Shown: positions 36,334 through 45,070, counted from the stretch's first letter. The stretch is 64,000 nt of DNA from Massilia sp. BJB1822 (GCF_013369485.1 NZ_JABWEB010000015.1:1-64000); one strand, 5' to 3'. Notes: generated by a model not told the origin, from the letters alone. Translations and numbers: made by a program.

Positions 36334-37896
36334 TTATTTCGCGGTCTGTTGTTCCCAGTGGTACTTCCCAGTGTGCAGGGCGCTTGGACCGAGGCGGGCG
36401 AACTTGATCATCAGCGTCATTTCGATCACCAGCAGCAGGGTGTAGAAGCCGACGAATCCGGCCAGGCTGAAATACAGGCTGCCAGGCTGGATATTCGAGG
36501 CCGACAAATGCGTGGGCAGGATGCCGGCAATGGTCCATGGCTGACGCCCATATTCGGCCACGATCCAGCCCAGTTCCGCCGCGACCCAGGGCAGGGGAAT
36601 CGCGAACACGGCCAGTTTTAGCAGCCAGCGCTGCTGCGCCAGGCGTTTGCGTACCAGGAAGTAGAAGGAGGCGCTGAAGATGAACAGGAACAGCATGCCG
36701 AGGAAGACCATGCCGCGGAAGGACCAGAACAGCGGCGCCACTTTGGGAATCGAATCGTTGACCGCCATCCTGATCTGCGCTTCGGTGGCGTCCACCACGT
36801 TCGGCGTGTACTTCTTCAGCAGCAGGCCATAGCCCAGGTCTTGCTGCACCTGTTGGAAGGCTTGCTTCGCATCTTCCGACTTGTCGCCCGATTTCAGGCG
36901 GGTCAGGGCGGCATAGGCCTTCATGCCGTTGCGGATTCGGACTTCGTGGTCCTTCTTCAAATCCTTGATGCCGACCACTTCCTTGTCGGTGGAGCGGGTG
37001 GCGATCAGGCCCAGAACGTAGGGAATCTTGATCGCGTAATCGGTGCGCTCATGTTCGTCGCTGGGCAGGCCGACCACGGTGATGCCGGCCGGCGCAGGTT
37101 CGGTTTCCCATTCCGCTTCGATGGCGGCCAGTTTGACCTTGTTCACCTCACCGGCCGTATAGCCCGATTCGTCGCCCAGCACGATCACGGAAAGCGTCGA
37201 GGCCAGGCCGAAACCGGCGGCGATGGCGAAGGAGCGCAGCGCAAACGGAATATCGCGCGCCTTGAGCAGGTAGAAGGCCGACACGCCCAGCACGAACATG
37301 GATGCGGTCACATAGCCCGCCGCCACGGTATGCACGAACTTGACCTGGCCGACCGGGTTGAAGAAGACGTCGCCGATGCTGGTCAGCTCCATGCGCATGG
37401 TTTCGTAATTGAATTCGGCGCCGATGGGATTGTTCATCCAGCCGTTGGCGATCAGAATCCACAGCGCCGACAGGCTGGAGCCGAGCGCCACGAGGAAGGT
37501 CACGCTCAAGTGCTGCACCTTGGACAGCTTGTTCCAGCCGAAGAAGAACAGGCCGACGAAGGTCGATTCGAGGAAGAAGGCCATCATGCCCTCGATCGCC
37601 AGCGGCGTGCCGAAGATGTCGCCCACATAATGCGAGTAGTAAGCCCAGTTGGTGCCGAACTGGAATTCCAGCGTAATGCCGGTGGTGACGCCCATGGCGA
37701 AGTTGATGCCGAACAGCTTGCCCCAGAACTTGGTCATATCGCGGTAAATTTCGCGGCCGGTCATCACATACACCGACTCCATAATGACCAGAATCCAGGA
37801 TAGCCCCAGCGTCAGCGGCACAAACAGGAAGTGATACATCGCGGTCGCAGCAAACTGCAGGCGCGACAAGGCAACTACTTCATCGACGGAAGTCAT
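36334..37896 (-). CDS. cydA: cytochrome bd ubiquinol oxidase subunit I (CydA)
   Basis: 520 residues (E. coli CydA 522). The start region LSRLQFAATAMYHFLFVPLTLG carries the heme-ligand His, KFVHTVAAGYVTASM the second His, and GRQPWTIAGILPT is the CydA signature. The protein has the long quinol-binding Q-loop (about residues 250-385), so it belongs to the long-Q-loop subfamily. Catalyses quinol oxidation and oxygen reduction without proton pumping. The start overlaps cydP by 4 bases, indicating translational coupling. Confidence 0.96.
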   Translation of the reverse strand: MTSVDEVVALSRLQFAATAMYHFLFVPLTLGLSWILVIMESVYVMTGREIYRDMTKFWGKLFGINFAMGVTTGITLEFQFGTNWAYYSHYVGDIFGTPLAIEGMMAFFLESTFVGLFFFGWNKLSKVQHLSVTFLVALGSSLSALWILIANGWMNNPIGAEFNYETMRMELTSIGDVFFNPVGQVKFVHTVAAGYVTASMFVLGVSAFYLLKARDIPFALRSFAIAAGFGLASTLSVIVLGDESGYTAGEVNKVKLAAIEAEWETEPAPAGITVVGLPSDEHERTDYAIKIPYVLGLIATRSTDKEVVGIKDLKKDHEVRIRNGMKAYAALTRLKSGDKSEDAKQAFQQVQQDLGYGLLLKKYTPNVVDATEAQIRMAVNDSIPKVAPLFWSFRGMVFLGMLFLFIFSASFYFLVRKRLAQQRWLLKLAVFAIPLPWVAAELGWIVAEYGRQPWTIAGILPTHLSASNIQPGSLYFSLAGFVGFYTLLLVIEMTLMIKFARLGPSALHTGKYHWEQQTAK

Positions 37897-38096
37897 TTTT
37901 CACCTTTCGGGCGGATTTCTTGAACGGGTGCGGGTTGCGCCAGCAGGTGTTTTTCAACCTGCCCGGTCGGCAGACGCATTTTTTTGGTTTGCGGCTCGGA
38001 GAAGAAGGCCTTCCACAAGCCGTACAGGATGGCGACCTTGACGATCAGCGCTAGCGTGATGGCGACGGCCAGCGAATATCGTCCGGGGGGCTTCAT
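37893..38096 (-). CDS. cydP: CydP-type small membrane subunit of cytochrome bd operon
   Basis: 67 residues. A single membrane helix (about 8-27: SLAVAITLALIVKVAILYGLW) is followed by KAFFSEPQTKKMRLP and a polar tail. The short helix, the Trp-x-AFFS motif and its position just before cydA match the small subunit named CydP in beta- and gammaproteobacterial annotations. Overlaps both neighbours by 4 bases (with the regulator upstream and cydA downstream), so all are translated together. Role inferred: assembly or stability of the oxidase. Confidence 0.85.
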   Translation of the reverse strand: MKPPGRYSLAVAITLALIVKVAILYGLWKAFFSEPQTKKMRLPTGQVEKHLLAQPAPVQEIRPKGEK

Positions 38097-38671
38097 TTCT
38101 GGGCCTCGCTTGGATCCCCGAAACCGAGTTTGCTGCGCACGGTGTCGCCCACGTCGAGCAGCTTCTTGACGGTGGAACCCATCTTCATCAAGGAGGCGAG
38201 GGTGTCTGGCGACAGGCGCTGCACATCGTCGAACCAGGAGCTGGACAGCTCGATCAGTTCATACATCTCGCGCATGCGCTGCTGAGCGTAGCGGTCGCCG
38301 TCGCTGGCCGGATTTTCCAGCAGCGACTCGCGCAGCATGGACAGGGTGGGTTCGACCTCGCGCCGGCGGCGTTCTTCCAGCAGGGCTTTGAAAATATCCC
38401 ACACATCCTTGGGCGGCTCGAAATATTCGCGGCGGTCGTTCGGCTGGTGCAGCAGCTTGACGAGGCGCCAGGATTGCAGCTCTTTCAGGCCCATCGACAC
38501 GTTCGAACGCGAGAAGGCCAGATGCTCGGCGATTTCGTCGGCGTTCAGCGGGCGCGCGCTGACATACAGCAGCGCATAAATCTGGCCCACGGTGCGGTTG
38601 ATGCCCCAGCGGCTACCCATCTCGCCAAAGTGCAGGATGAATTTTTGGGCGAGCGGCGTCAGATTGTTCAT
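38093..38671 (-). CDS. GbsR/MarR-type regulator at the head of the cyd operon
   Basis: 192 residues from ATG 38671 (AAAGG 4 bases upstream); an ATG at 38683 is also possible. A winged helix (about 40-90: VGQIYALLYVSARPLNADEIAEHL, with SRSNVSMGLKELQSW as recognition helix) places it with GbsR, the MarR-like regulators. The C-terminal half is helical with WFDDVQRLSPDTLASL. As the first gene of the operon it probably autoregulates cytochrome bd synthesis. The ligand is unknown. Overlap with cydP is 4 bases. Confidence 0.88.
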   Translation of the reverse strand: MNNLTPLAQKFILHFGEMGSRWGINRTVGQIYALLYVSARPLNADEIAEHLAFSRSNVSMGLKELQSWRLVKLLHQPNDRREYFEPPKDVWDIFKALLEERRRREVEPTLSMLRESLLENPASDGDRYAQQRMREMYELIELSSSWFDDVQRLSPDTLASLMKMGSTVKKLLDVGDTVRSKLGFGDPSEAQK

Positions 38672-38716
38672 GTTACCTTTCATCTTTCTTGAATTTTCAG
38701 GATTTTCTGAAATTAT

Positions 38717-38730
38717 AGGATCTAAATCAA
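38717..38730 (-). promoter_or_regulatory. candidate FNR/Anr-type site upstream of the cyd operon
   Basis: Read on the minus strand the sequence is TTGAT-TTAG-ATCCT; the FNR consensus is TTGAT-N4-ATCAA. The first half is perfect, the second matches 3 of 5. It lies 46 bases upstream of the regulator start. Oxygen control of a bd oxidase by an FNR-like protein would be expected, but a single imperfect site is weak evidence. Confidence 0.35.
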
Positions 38731-38758
38731 TTTTCTGCTGGTGACAGGCAAATTTGAG

Positions 38759-38783
38759 TCACTATATAATTCGATATATCGCG
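38759..38783 (+). promoter_or_regulatory. candidate ModE operator upstream of modA
   Basis: The AT-rich palindromic stretch CACTATATAATTCGATATATCGCG (quoted here in halves: CACTATATA and GATATATCG) resembles the E. coli ModE box, which has two inverted TATAT half-sites near CG pairs. It ends 26 bases before the modA start, and modE is the last gene of this operon, so molybdate-dependent autorepression is expected. It may also influence the divergent cyd operon. Confidence 0.45.
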
Positions 38784-38808
38784 CTTTTTGTTTCCAGAGA
38801 GGAAAGTC

Positions 38809-39552
38809 ATGTTGAAGAAATTGTGTCTTGTTACCCTGCTGGCTGCGGCCGGCCTGGCCAATGCGGCCGACATCACGGTATCGGCTGCCGCCAGCCTGAC
38901 CAACGCCTTCCGCGAGCTGTCGCAGGCGTATGAGGCGGCCAATCCCGGCGACAAGGTTCTGTTGAACTTCGCCGCTTCCGACGCCCTGGTGCAGCAGATC
39001 AGCAAGGGTGCGCCGGTCGACGTCTTCGCTTCCGCCGACCAGGAAGCCATGGACAAGGCCGAGGGCATGAAGCTGCTGGCCGCCGGCAGCCGTCACAATT
39101 TCGTCAGCAATAGCGTGGTGCTGATCACGCCCTCCACCAGCACCCTGGCGCTGAAAACCCTGGGCGATCTGCGCGGCGCGGACGTGAAGCGCATCACCAC
39201 CGGCAATCCGGCCAGCGTGCCGATCGGCCGCTACACCAAGCAGGCGCTGGAAAAAGCCGGCCTGTGGTCCAACGTGGAAACCAAATTCATCTTCGGCACC
39301 TCGGTGCGTCAGAGCCTCGATTACGTGGCGCGCGGCGAAGTCGATGCGGGCTTCGTCTACGCCACCGACGTCGGCGCGCAAAAAGACAAGGTGAAAGCGC
39401 AGTTCACCGTGCCGACCGACACCCCGGTCACCTATCCGATCTCCGCGCTGAGCGGCGCCGCCAATGCCAAGGGCGCGCGCCAGTTCGTCGATTTCACGCT
39501 GTCGTCGACGGGGCAGGCCATTCTCGCCAAATACGGTTTCGGCCGCCCATAA
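38809..39552 (+). CDS. modA: molybdate ABC transporter substrate-binding protein ModA
   Basis: 247 residues; ATG 38809 preceded by GAGAGGAAAG. A signal peptide (about 1-20, LVTLLAAAGLANA) directs it to the periplasm. The mature part starts ADITVSAAASLTNAFREL, the ModA hallmark with the Ser residues that bind molybdate; PVDVFASADQEAMDKA and LDYVARGEVDAGFVYATD are further conserved blocks. It captures molybdate or tungstate and delivers it to ModBC. First gene of modABCE, which matches the usual operon. Confidence 0.95.
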   Translation: MLKKLCLVTLLAAAGLANAADITVSAAASLTNAFRELSQAYEAANPGDKVLLNFAASDALVQQISKGAPVDVFASADQEAMDKAEGMKLLAAGSRHNFVSNSVVLITPSTSTLALKTLGDLRGADVKRITTGNPASVPIGRYTKQALEKAGLWSNVETKFIFGTSVRQSLDYVARGEVDAGFVYATDVGAQKDKVKAQFTVPTDTPVTYPISALSGAANAKGARQFVDFTLSSTGQAILAKYGFGRP

Positions 39553-39591
39553 GCAAGGGATTCACCGCGCAATAAGGAAGTAGAGGTTTAG

Positions 39592-40263
39592 ATGGATGCT
39601 GCATGGACCGCGCTCGGTCTTTCGCTCAAGGTAGCGTTGTGGGCGACGCTGCTGGATCTGGTGCTGGGCGTGGCGGCCGGCTATCTGCTGGCGCGCTGCC
39701 GCTTTCCGGGGCGCGACCTGCTGGATGCCGTGCTGACGCTGCCGATGGTGATGCCGCCCACGGTGCTGGGCTATTATCTGCTGGTGCTGATCGGGCGCCA
39801 GGGGCCGCTGGGCGCCTGGCTGCAAAGCAGCTTCGGCATCAATCTGATCTTCACCTGGCAGGCGGCGGTGCTGGCGGCCGCCGTCGTCGCCTTCCCGCTG
39901 GTGCTGAAGGCGGCGCGCTCCGCCTTTGAAACGGTGGACGTGCAGCTGGAGCAGGCGGCGCGCGTGCTGGGCGTCTCCGAATTCGCTATCTTCCTGCGCG
40001 TGACCCTGCCGCTGGCCTGGCGCGGCGTGTTGGCCGGCGTGCTGCTGGCCTTCGCCCGCACCATGGGCGAATTCGGCGCCACGCTGATGGTGGCGGGCAG
40101 CATTCCGGGCAAGACGCAGACCCTGTCCATTGCCGTGTATGAAGCCGTGCAGGCGGGCCAGGACGATACCGCCAATCTACTGGTGCTGATTACCTCCATC
40201 ACCTGCGTGGTGGTGCTGGTGCTGGCCAACCGTCTCACGCCGAGCCGCAATCCGCAGGACTGA
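39592..40263 (+). CDS. modB: molybdate ABC transporter permease ModB
   Basis: 223 residues, the normal ModB length. Five to six membrane helices; the permease-ATPase coupling loop is EQAARVLGVSEFAIFLRVTLPLAW (EAA motif, quoted only in part). The opening TALGLSLKVALWATLLDLVLG and FARTMGEFGATLMVAGSIPG match ModB. Forms the transmembrane channel of the molybdate importer. Starts 39 bases after modA and ends 2 bases before modC. Confidence 0.95.
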   Translation: MDAAWTALGLSLKVALWATLLDLVLGVAAGYLLARCRFPGRDLLDAVLTLPMVMPPTVLGYYLLVLIGRQGPLGAWLQSSFGINLIFTWQAAVLAAAVVAFPLVLKAARSAFETVDVQLEQAARVLGVSEFAIFLRVTLPLAWRGVLAGVLLAFARTMGEFGATLMVAGSIPGKTQTLSIAVYEAVQAGQDDTANLLVLITSITCVVVLVLANRLTPSRNPQD

Positions 40264-40265
40264 GC

Positions 40266-40943
40266 ATGTACTTCAATATCGACATCGAAAAGACCCTGCG
40301 CTCCGGCCAGCGCGAATTCAGGCTGAAGGCGAACTTCAGCTCCAACAGCGGGCGCATCGTGATCTACGGCGCTTCCGGCGCGGGCAAGAGCCAGATGCTG
40401 AAAGCCGTCGCCGGCCTGATGCAGCCCGACCGCGGCGTGATCGAGCTGGCGGGAAAACGCCTGTTCGACAGCGCGGCCGGCATCAATATCACGCCGCAGA
40501 AACGGCGCGTGGCCTATCTGTTCCAGGACTATGCCTTGTTCCCGCATCTGAATGTGCGGCAGAATATCGCCTTTGGCATGCAGGGCGGCTGGTTCAATCC
40601 CAAGCCCAGCGCCAATTCCGAGGCGCTCGAATACTGGCTGGACGCTTTCGAGCTGCGCGCCGTGGCGCACCAGCCGCCGTCCCAGCTTTCGGGCGGACAG
40701 CGGCAGCGCGTGGCGCTGGCGCGCGCCCTGATTTCCAATCCGGCGGCGCTGCTGCTGGACGAGCCTTTCGCCGCCCTCGACCCGGCCCTGCGCGTGCGCA
40801 TGCGCGCGGAGCTGGACGCACTGCAGCAGCGCCTGGGCATTCCCATGCTGCTGATTACGCACGATCCCGACGATGCCAACACTTTCGGCGGCCATGTCCT
40901 GACCATGTCGGACGGCGCCATTATCGAGGAGCGCCATGTCTAG
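40266..40943 (+). CDS. modC: molybdate ABC transporter ATPase ModC, without TOBE domain
   Basis: 225 residues. Walker A GASGAGKS (about residues 37-44), Q-loop FQDYALFPHL, signature LSGGQRQR, Walker B LLLDEPFAALD and switch His in LLITHDPDD are all intact, so ATP hydrolysis should be normal. E. coli ModC is about 350 residues and ends with a TOBE/Mop molybdate-binding domain; that part is absent here. The downstream modE, which overlaps by 8 bases, carries two TOBE domains and could supply molybdate sensing for the system. Confidence 0.92.
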   Translation: MYFNIDIEKTLRSGQREFRLKANFSSNSGRIVIYGASGAGKSQMLKAVAGLMQPDRGVIELAGKRLFDSAAGINITPQKRRVAYLFQDYALFPHLNVRQNIAFGMQGGWFNPKPSANSEALEYWLDAFELRAVAHQPPSQLSGGQRQRVALARALISNPAALLLDEPFAALDPALRVRMRAELDALQQRLGIPMLLITHDPDDANTFGGHVLTMSDGAIIEERHV

Positions 40944-41748
40944 CGAAGAAAGACAACTGGAATTGCAGGGCGAAGTCTGGATGACCATGGGCGGCCAGCA
41001 CCTGGGCGGCCCGGACCGCGTGGCCCTGCTGGCGGCTATCGCCGAACATGGCTCCATCACCAAGGCCGCCAAGGCCATCAAGATGAGCTACAAGGCCGCC
41101 TGGGACGCCATCGACGCCATGAACAACCTGGCGGGCGAACCCCTGGTCGAGCGCCTGGCCGGCGGCAAGGGCGGCGGCGGTACGCACCTGACGAAGCGCG
41201 GCGCGCAGCTGGTGGAGAACTTCCGCCAGATCGAACGCGAACATCGCCTGTTCATCGAACACCTGAGCCGCCAGTCGCATGCGCTGGCCGACGATTTCCT
41301 TTTGCTCCAGACCATGAGAATGAAAACCAGTGCGCGCAACCAGTTTGCAGGGACCGTCAGCGTGATCAAGCGCGGCGCGGTCAACGATGAAATCACGCTG
41401 GACATCGTGGGCGGGCAGAAGATCATCGCCATCATCACGCGCGACAGCACCGACAGCCTGGGCCTGACCGAAGGCTGCGCCGCTTTCGCCTTGATCAAGG
41501 CGTCCTCCATCATCATCGCCACCGGCGACAGCGAGGCCAAACTGTCGGCGCGCAACCGCTTGTGCGGCACGGTGTCGCGCCTGCAAACGGGCGCCGTCAA
41601 TTCGGACGTGAGTATCGCCTTGCCGGGCGGCGGCACCATCGCCGCCACCGTCACGCGCGACAGTGAAGAACTGCTGGCGCTGGAAGTGGGCATGCCGGCC
41701 AGCGCCCTGTTCAAGGCCTCGGCCGTCATCATCGGCGTGCCGGGTTAA
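40936..41748 (+). CDS. modE: molybdate-responsive regulator ModE with two TOBE domains
   Basis: 270 residues. The N-terminal winged helix has ALLAAIAEHGSITKAAKAIK and SYKAAWDAIDAMNNLAGEPL. The C-terminal half holds two Mop/TOBE repeats, starting TSARNQFAGTVSVIKRGAVN (about 131) and LSARNRLCGTVSRLQTGAVN (about 200), that bind molybdate. ModE represses modABC when molybdate is plentiful. Start overlaps modC by 8 bases. Its 3' end overlaps the convergent AraC gene by 4 bases. Confidence 0.94.
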   Translation: MSSEERQLELQGEVWMTMGGQHLGGPDRVALLAAIAEHGSITKAAKAIKMSYKAAWDAIDAMNNLAGEPLVERLAGGKGGGGTHLTKRGAQLVENFRQIEREHRLFIEHLSRQSHALADDFLLLQTMRMKTSARNQFAGTVSVIKRGAVNDEITLDIVGGQKIIAIITRDSTDSLGLTEGCAAFALIKASSIIIATGDSEAKLSARNRLCGTVSRLQTGAVNSDVSIALPGGGTIAATVTRDSEELLALEVGMPASALFKASAVIIGVPG

Positions 41749-42569
41749 GCTGCGGCCTCCGGTTCGGCTACCTGCGCCGGGTCGGCCGGGCCGCGCGCGA
41801 AGCGGGCCGGGGTCACGCCCAGCATGCGGCGGAAGAGGGCGATGAAGCTGCTGACGCTGTCATAGCCCAGGGTCAGCGCCACCGTCGTCACCGACTCGCC
41901 CGCGTTCAGCATTTCCGCGCCTTTTTGCAGGCGCGCCGTCTGCCGCCATTCCACCACCGACATGCCGGTTTCGGCGCGGAAGTGGCGCGTGATGCTGCGG
42001 CGGGACAGGCCAATGCGTTCGGCCCAGCTATCCAGATCGGTTTCGTCGGCCGGATGTTCGGCGATGGCGGCCGCCATCTGCTGCAGGCGCGGATGGCTGG
42101 GCATGGTCAGGCGCAGGGGATCGGCTTCGGCGCGCTGGATTTCATCGATCAGCACATCGAGGATGCGGTAGCCGCTGTCGTCCGGCGGCACGCCGCCCGG
42201 CCAGCTCACCATGCGCTCGATCAGGGCATGCGCCAGCGGGCTGGGACGCAGCACCACCGGCAACTCGGGCAGCTTGCCGCACAACTCGGGCGCCAGAAAA
42301 ATATTGTAGCCAACCAGATCGCTGTTCGGGCTGCCGTGCACCACGGCCCCGTGCGGCGCATAGGGCGGAATCCAGCCCATGCGGCCAGGCGGCATCATGC
42401 AGCGCATGCCGGTCGATTCCACCACGATCAAGCCTTGCACGGCGAGATAGAGCTGGCCTTGCGGATGGCTGTGCACATCATGGCTCTGGCCGGGCGTGGC
42501 GTATTCGGCCAGCAGGTACATCAGATGCCCGCCTTTGAGCCGGGTGGTATGGGATGTGGCTTCCTGCAT
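41745..42569 (-). CDS. AraC-family regulator with cupin-like sensor domain
   Basis: 274 residues. A cupin-like N-terminal domain (about 15-100, with HDVHSHPQGQLYLAVQG and WIPPYAPHGAVVHG) would bind a small ligand. The C-terminal double helix-turn-helix (about 170-262) has LSRRSITRHFRAETGMSVV and LGYDSVSSFIALFRRMLGV. No ribosome site is seen at 42569; ATG 42521 is an alternative. Lone gene; target unknown, though the divergent phosphatase-like gene 95 bases away could be one. Confidence 0.88.
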   Translation of the reverse strand: MQEATSHTTRLKGGHLMYLLAEYATPGQSHDVHSHPQGQLYLAVQGLIVVESTGMRCMMPPGRMGWIPPYAPHGAVVHGSPNSDLVGYNIFLAPELCGKLPELPVVLRPSPLAHALIERMVSWPGGVPPDDSGYRILDVLIDEIQRAEADPLRLTMPSHPRLQQMAAAIAEHPADETDLDSWAERIGLSRRSITRHFRAETGMSVVEWRQTARLQKGAEMLNAGESVTTVALTLGYDSVSSFIALFRRMLGVTPARFARGPADPAQVAEPEAAA

Positions 42570-42664
42570 GATTTTGGCCCGATCAAGATATTGAGTGGCA
42601 TTTTACCGTTAGCGGGACAAAATTTCTCATGGCAATCTATGGCTTTCGAGCAAGGGAGTCAATC

Positions 42665-43474
42665 ATGAGACAAATCGATCTGGACGTGATCCTGAGTCTG
42701 CTGCGCTCGGTCGGTGAAGAATTGCGCGAGTCCTTCCGCGCGCTGCAGGCGGCTGCCGAGCCGGAACAGATGATGGAAGCCTTCCATCGCATCGACGGCG
42801 GCGCGGCGCAGGCGATCCGCCAGGAGCTGGGTGCTTTCTATCCCCATATCGCCTGGCTGGAGGAAAGGGATGCAGACGGCCCGCGCGCGCTCGACGGCGA
42901 ATGCTGGTTATGCGACCCCATTGACGGCGCGCTGCAATTCCTGCGCGGCATTCCGTTTTGGGCCATAAGCCTGACCCTGCTGCGCGATGGCGAACCTGTG
43001 TTTTGCGCCGTGTTCGACGTGATGAATGGCGAGATGTTCCATGCCGTGGAAGGGCGGGGCGCTTTCCGGAATGGCCGTCGCATTGGCGTCAACAGCGGCA
43101 GCAGCCACCGCAACAGTGTGCTGGCCACCAACCATCCGCCATTCGCCAGTGCCCAGCCGCGCATGCTGGCGCTGGCCGCCAGCGCGCTAAGCGCAGTACA
43201 GGCCGAAGCGACCGCTGTGCGCAATCTCGGCTCGGTGGCCCTGCAATTGGCTTACGTGGCTTGCGGCCGTCTGGACGGGTTCTGGCAATACGGCGAGGAT
43301 GGCGTCAACTGCGTGGGCGCGGCCTTGCTGGTGCGCGAGGCTGGCGGGCGCACCAGTACGGCGGATGGCCTGTCCTACCATCCGCATTCCGCCAGCCTGG
43401 TGGCGGCGCCGCCTGGCGCCCACGCCAGCCTGCTGCTGACGCTGAACGGCTCATCCTGTCTCGCTGCCGCCTGA
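42665..43474 (+). CDS. divergent inositol-monophosphatase-family protein
   Basis: 269 residues from ATG 42665 (AAGGGAG upstream); an ATG at 42629 is less likely. The family fold is recognisable: LEERDADGPRALDGECWLCD replaces the usual metal-site lead-in, CDPIDGALQFLRGIPFW sits at the main metal motif (normally DPLDGTTNF), and CGRLDGFWQYGEDGVNCVGAALLVREAGG is the C-terminal signature region, where canonical WD is replaced. The first two metal aspartates (DPxDG) survive, but TTN is changed to ALQ and the WD pair is altered. Catalytic ability or substrate may differ from SuhB. Confidence 0.82.
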   Translation: MRQIDLDVILSLLRSVGEELRESFRALQAAAEPEQMMEAFHRIDGGAAQAIRQELGAFYPHIAWLEERDADGPRALDGECWLCDPIDGALQFLRGIPFWAISLTLLRDGEPVFCAVFDVMNGEMFHAVEGRGAFRNGRRIGVNSGSSHRNSVLATNHPPFASAQPRMLALAASALSAVQAEATAVRNLGSVALQLAYVACGRLDGFWQYGEDGVNCVGAALLVREAGGRTSTADGLSYHPHSASLVAAPPGAHASLLLTLNGSSCLAAA

Positions 43475-43801
43475 ACTCTCGCTGGGCCGGCTGTCGCGGC
43501 TGGCGTTATTGCGCTGGGCCGACTGCCGGCTCTCGCCACCCTTGCGGCCGATGGCGGCCATATGTTCGCGGTCGCGGCTCACGGCCACGCCGCCTTTCTG
43601 TCCGGCGCGGCGCGCCTCCTCGGAGTCGAACTCGTGGGCCGTGCCTTTCTGGTGGGCCGCCTGGCCGCCCTTGCTGGCGATCTGGCGCTGCTGCGCGGCA
43701 TCCATGGCGGCGAAGCCGCGCTTGGCGTTGCTTTTCTGACTGCTGGCGGGATCGGCCTTTTGGCTGTTGCCCTCGCCTTGCCCGGCTTGATTGTTAGCCA
43801 T
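43451..43801 (-). CDS. KGG-repeat stress-induced protein (YciG/Con-10-like)
   Basis: 116 residues. ATG 43801 is preferred because AGGAG is 6 bases upstream, compared with ATG 43807 at zero spacing. Three KGG units are visible: RQIASKGGQAAH, RAGQKGGVAVS and AAIGRKGGESRQ, each followed by a His/Ser/Arg turn. Such small, hydrophilic, glycine-rich proteins (YciG, Con-10) accumulate in stationary phase and stress. The protein is almost without hydrophobic residues and probably disordered. Its 3' end overlaps the convergent phosphatase-like gene by 24 bases. Confidence 0.87.
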   Translation of the reverse strand: MANNQAGQGEGNSQKADPASSQKSNAKRGFAAMDAAQQRQIASKGGQAAHQKGTAHEFDSEEARRAGQKGGVAVSRDREHMAAIGRKGGESRQSAQRNNASRDSRPSESSGGSETG

Positions 43802-43912
43802 CTCCATCTCCTAGTCCGCGTTGATCGGATCGCCCGCGGGCGACAAACGGCAGGGAACCGTTTGCAGATTGGAGAGGGAAAGATGGCTTTAGTTCCGCTC
43901 GTTGCGAAAAAA

Positions 43913-44935
43913 TCAGCTGAGCTGCAACACCAGCTTGCCGAAGTTCTTGCCCTCGAACAGCATGGACAGCGCTTGCGGGAAGTTTTCCAGGCCGCGCACC
44001 ACGTCTTCGCGGCTCTTGATCTTGCCCTCCTGCAGCCACTTGCCCAGGGCCGCCATGGCCACCGGATAGCGGTCGGCATAGTCGAACACCACCATGCCCT
44101 CCATGCGGGCGCGGTTCACCAGCAGCGAAAGGTAATTGGCCGGGCCTTGCACCTGCGAGGTGTTGTTGTACTGCGAGATGGCGCCGCAGATCACGATGCG
44201 CGCCTTGCGGTTGATGCGGGTCAGTACGGTGTCGAGAATGTCGCCGCCCACATTATCGAAATACACGTCCACGCCTTGCGGACAGTGCTCTTTCAGACCG
44301 TCGCGCACCGAGGCCTGCTTGTAGTCGATGCAGGCGTCGAAGCCCAGTTCCTTGACCACGAAATCGCATTTGGCCGCGCCGCCGGCAATGCCCACGGCGC
44401 GGCAGCCCAGCAGCTTGGCCAGCTGGCCCACGGTCTGGCCCACGGCGCCGGCGGCGCCGGACACCACGACCGTTTCGCCGGCGCGCGGCTGGCCCACTTC
44501 GGTCAGGCCGAAATAGGCCGTCATGCCCGGCATGCCCAGGGTATTGAGCCAGGTCGGCAGCGGCGCCAGGGTCGGGTCGATCTTGTAGAAGGCGGCCGCC
44601 TTGTCCTCGGCTTGGCCGATCCAGTATTGCTGCACGCCGAGCGCGCCCGACACATGCTCGCCCACTGCGAATTTGGCCGAGCGCGAAGCCACTACCACGC
44701 CCACGCCGCCAGCCCGCATCACTTCGCCGATGGCCACCGGGCGGATATAGGACTTGGCGTCGTTCATCCAGCCGCGCATGGCCGGGTCGAGCGAGAGATA
44801 CAGCGCCTGCACCAGGATTTCGCCCTCCGCCAGTTCGCGCACGGTCTCCACCGTCTGCTGCCAGTCGCTGGCCTGCGACATGCCCACCGGGCGTGCGGCC
44901 AGCCGGAATTGCCGGTTCTCCAAGGTCGTCGTCAT
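43913..44935 (-). CDS. NADPH-dependent medium-chain reductase (CurA-like)
   Basis: 340 residues from ATG 44935 (AAGGGA upstream). A zinc-free medium-chain reductase: N-terminal catalytic part with LSLDPAMRGWMND, nucleotide-binding SGAAGAVGQTVGQLAKLLGC (about residues 155-175) and DVYFDNVGGDILD. It matches the leukotriene B4 12-hydroxydehydrogenase/CurA group (E. coli CurA 345 residues), which reduces alpha,beta-unsaturated ketones and aldehydes with NADPH. A detoxification role is likely. Lone gene. Confidence 0.9.
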   Translation of the reverse strand: MTTTLENRQFRLAARPVGMSQASDWQQTVETVRELAEGEILVQALYLSLDPAMRGWMNDAKSYIRPVAIGEVMRAGGVGVVVASRSAKFAVGEHVSGALGVQQYWIGQAEDKAAAFYKIDPTLAPLPTWLNTLGMPGMTAYFGLTEVGQPRAGETVVVSGAAGAVGQTVGQLAKLLGCRAVGIAGGAAKCDFVVKELGFDACIDYKQASVRDGLKEHCPQGVDVYFDNVGGDILDTVLTRINRKARIVICGAISQYNNTSQVQGPANYLSLLVNRARMEGMVVFDYADRYPVAMAALGKWLQEGKIKSREDVVRGLENFPQALSMLFEGKNFGKLVLQLS

Positions 44936-45070
44936 CGTTATTCCCTTCAAAAAGGTGTTATCTCTGCACTATAAACCACAAATTGTCGGAAAGGCATGAT
45001 CGTACTTTTTGTTTTTGCTGCGCTGCAGCTTATTCGTGCGACAATACTGACCCCCTAATAGGAATCGACC

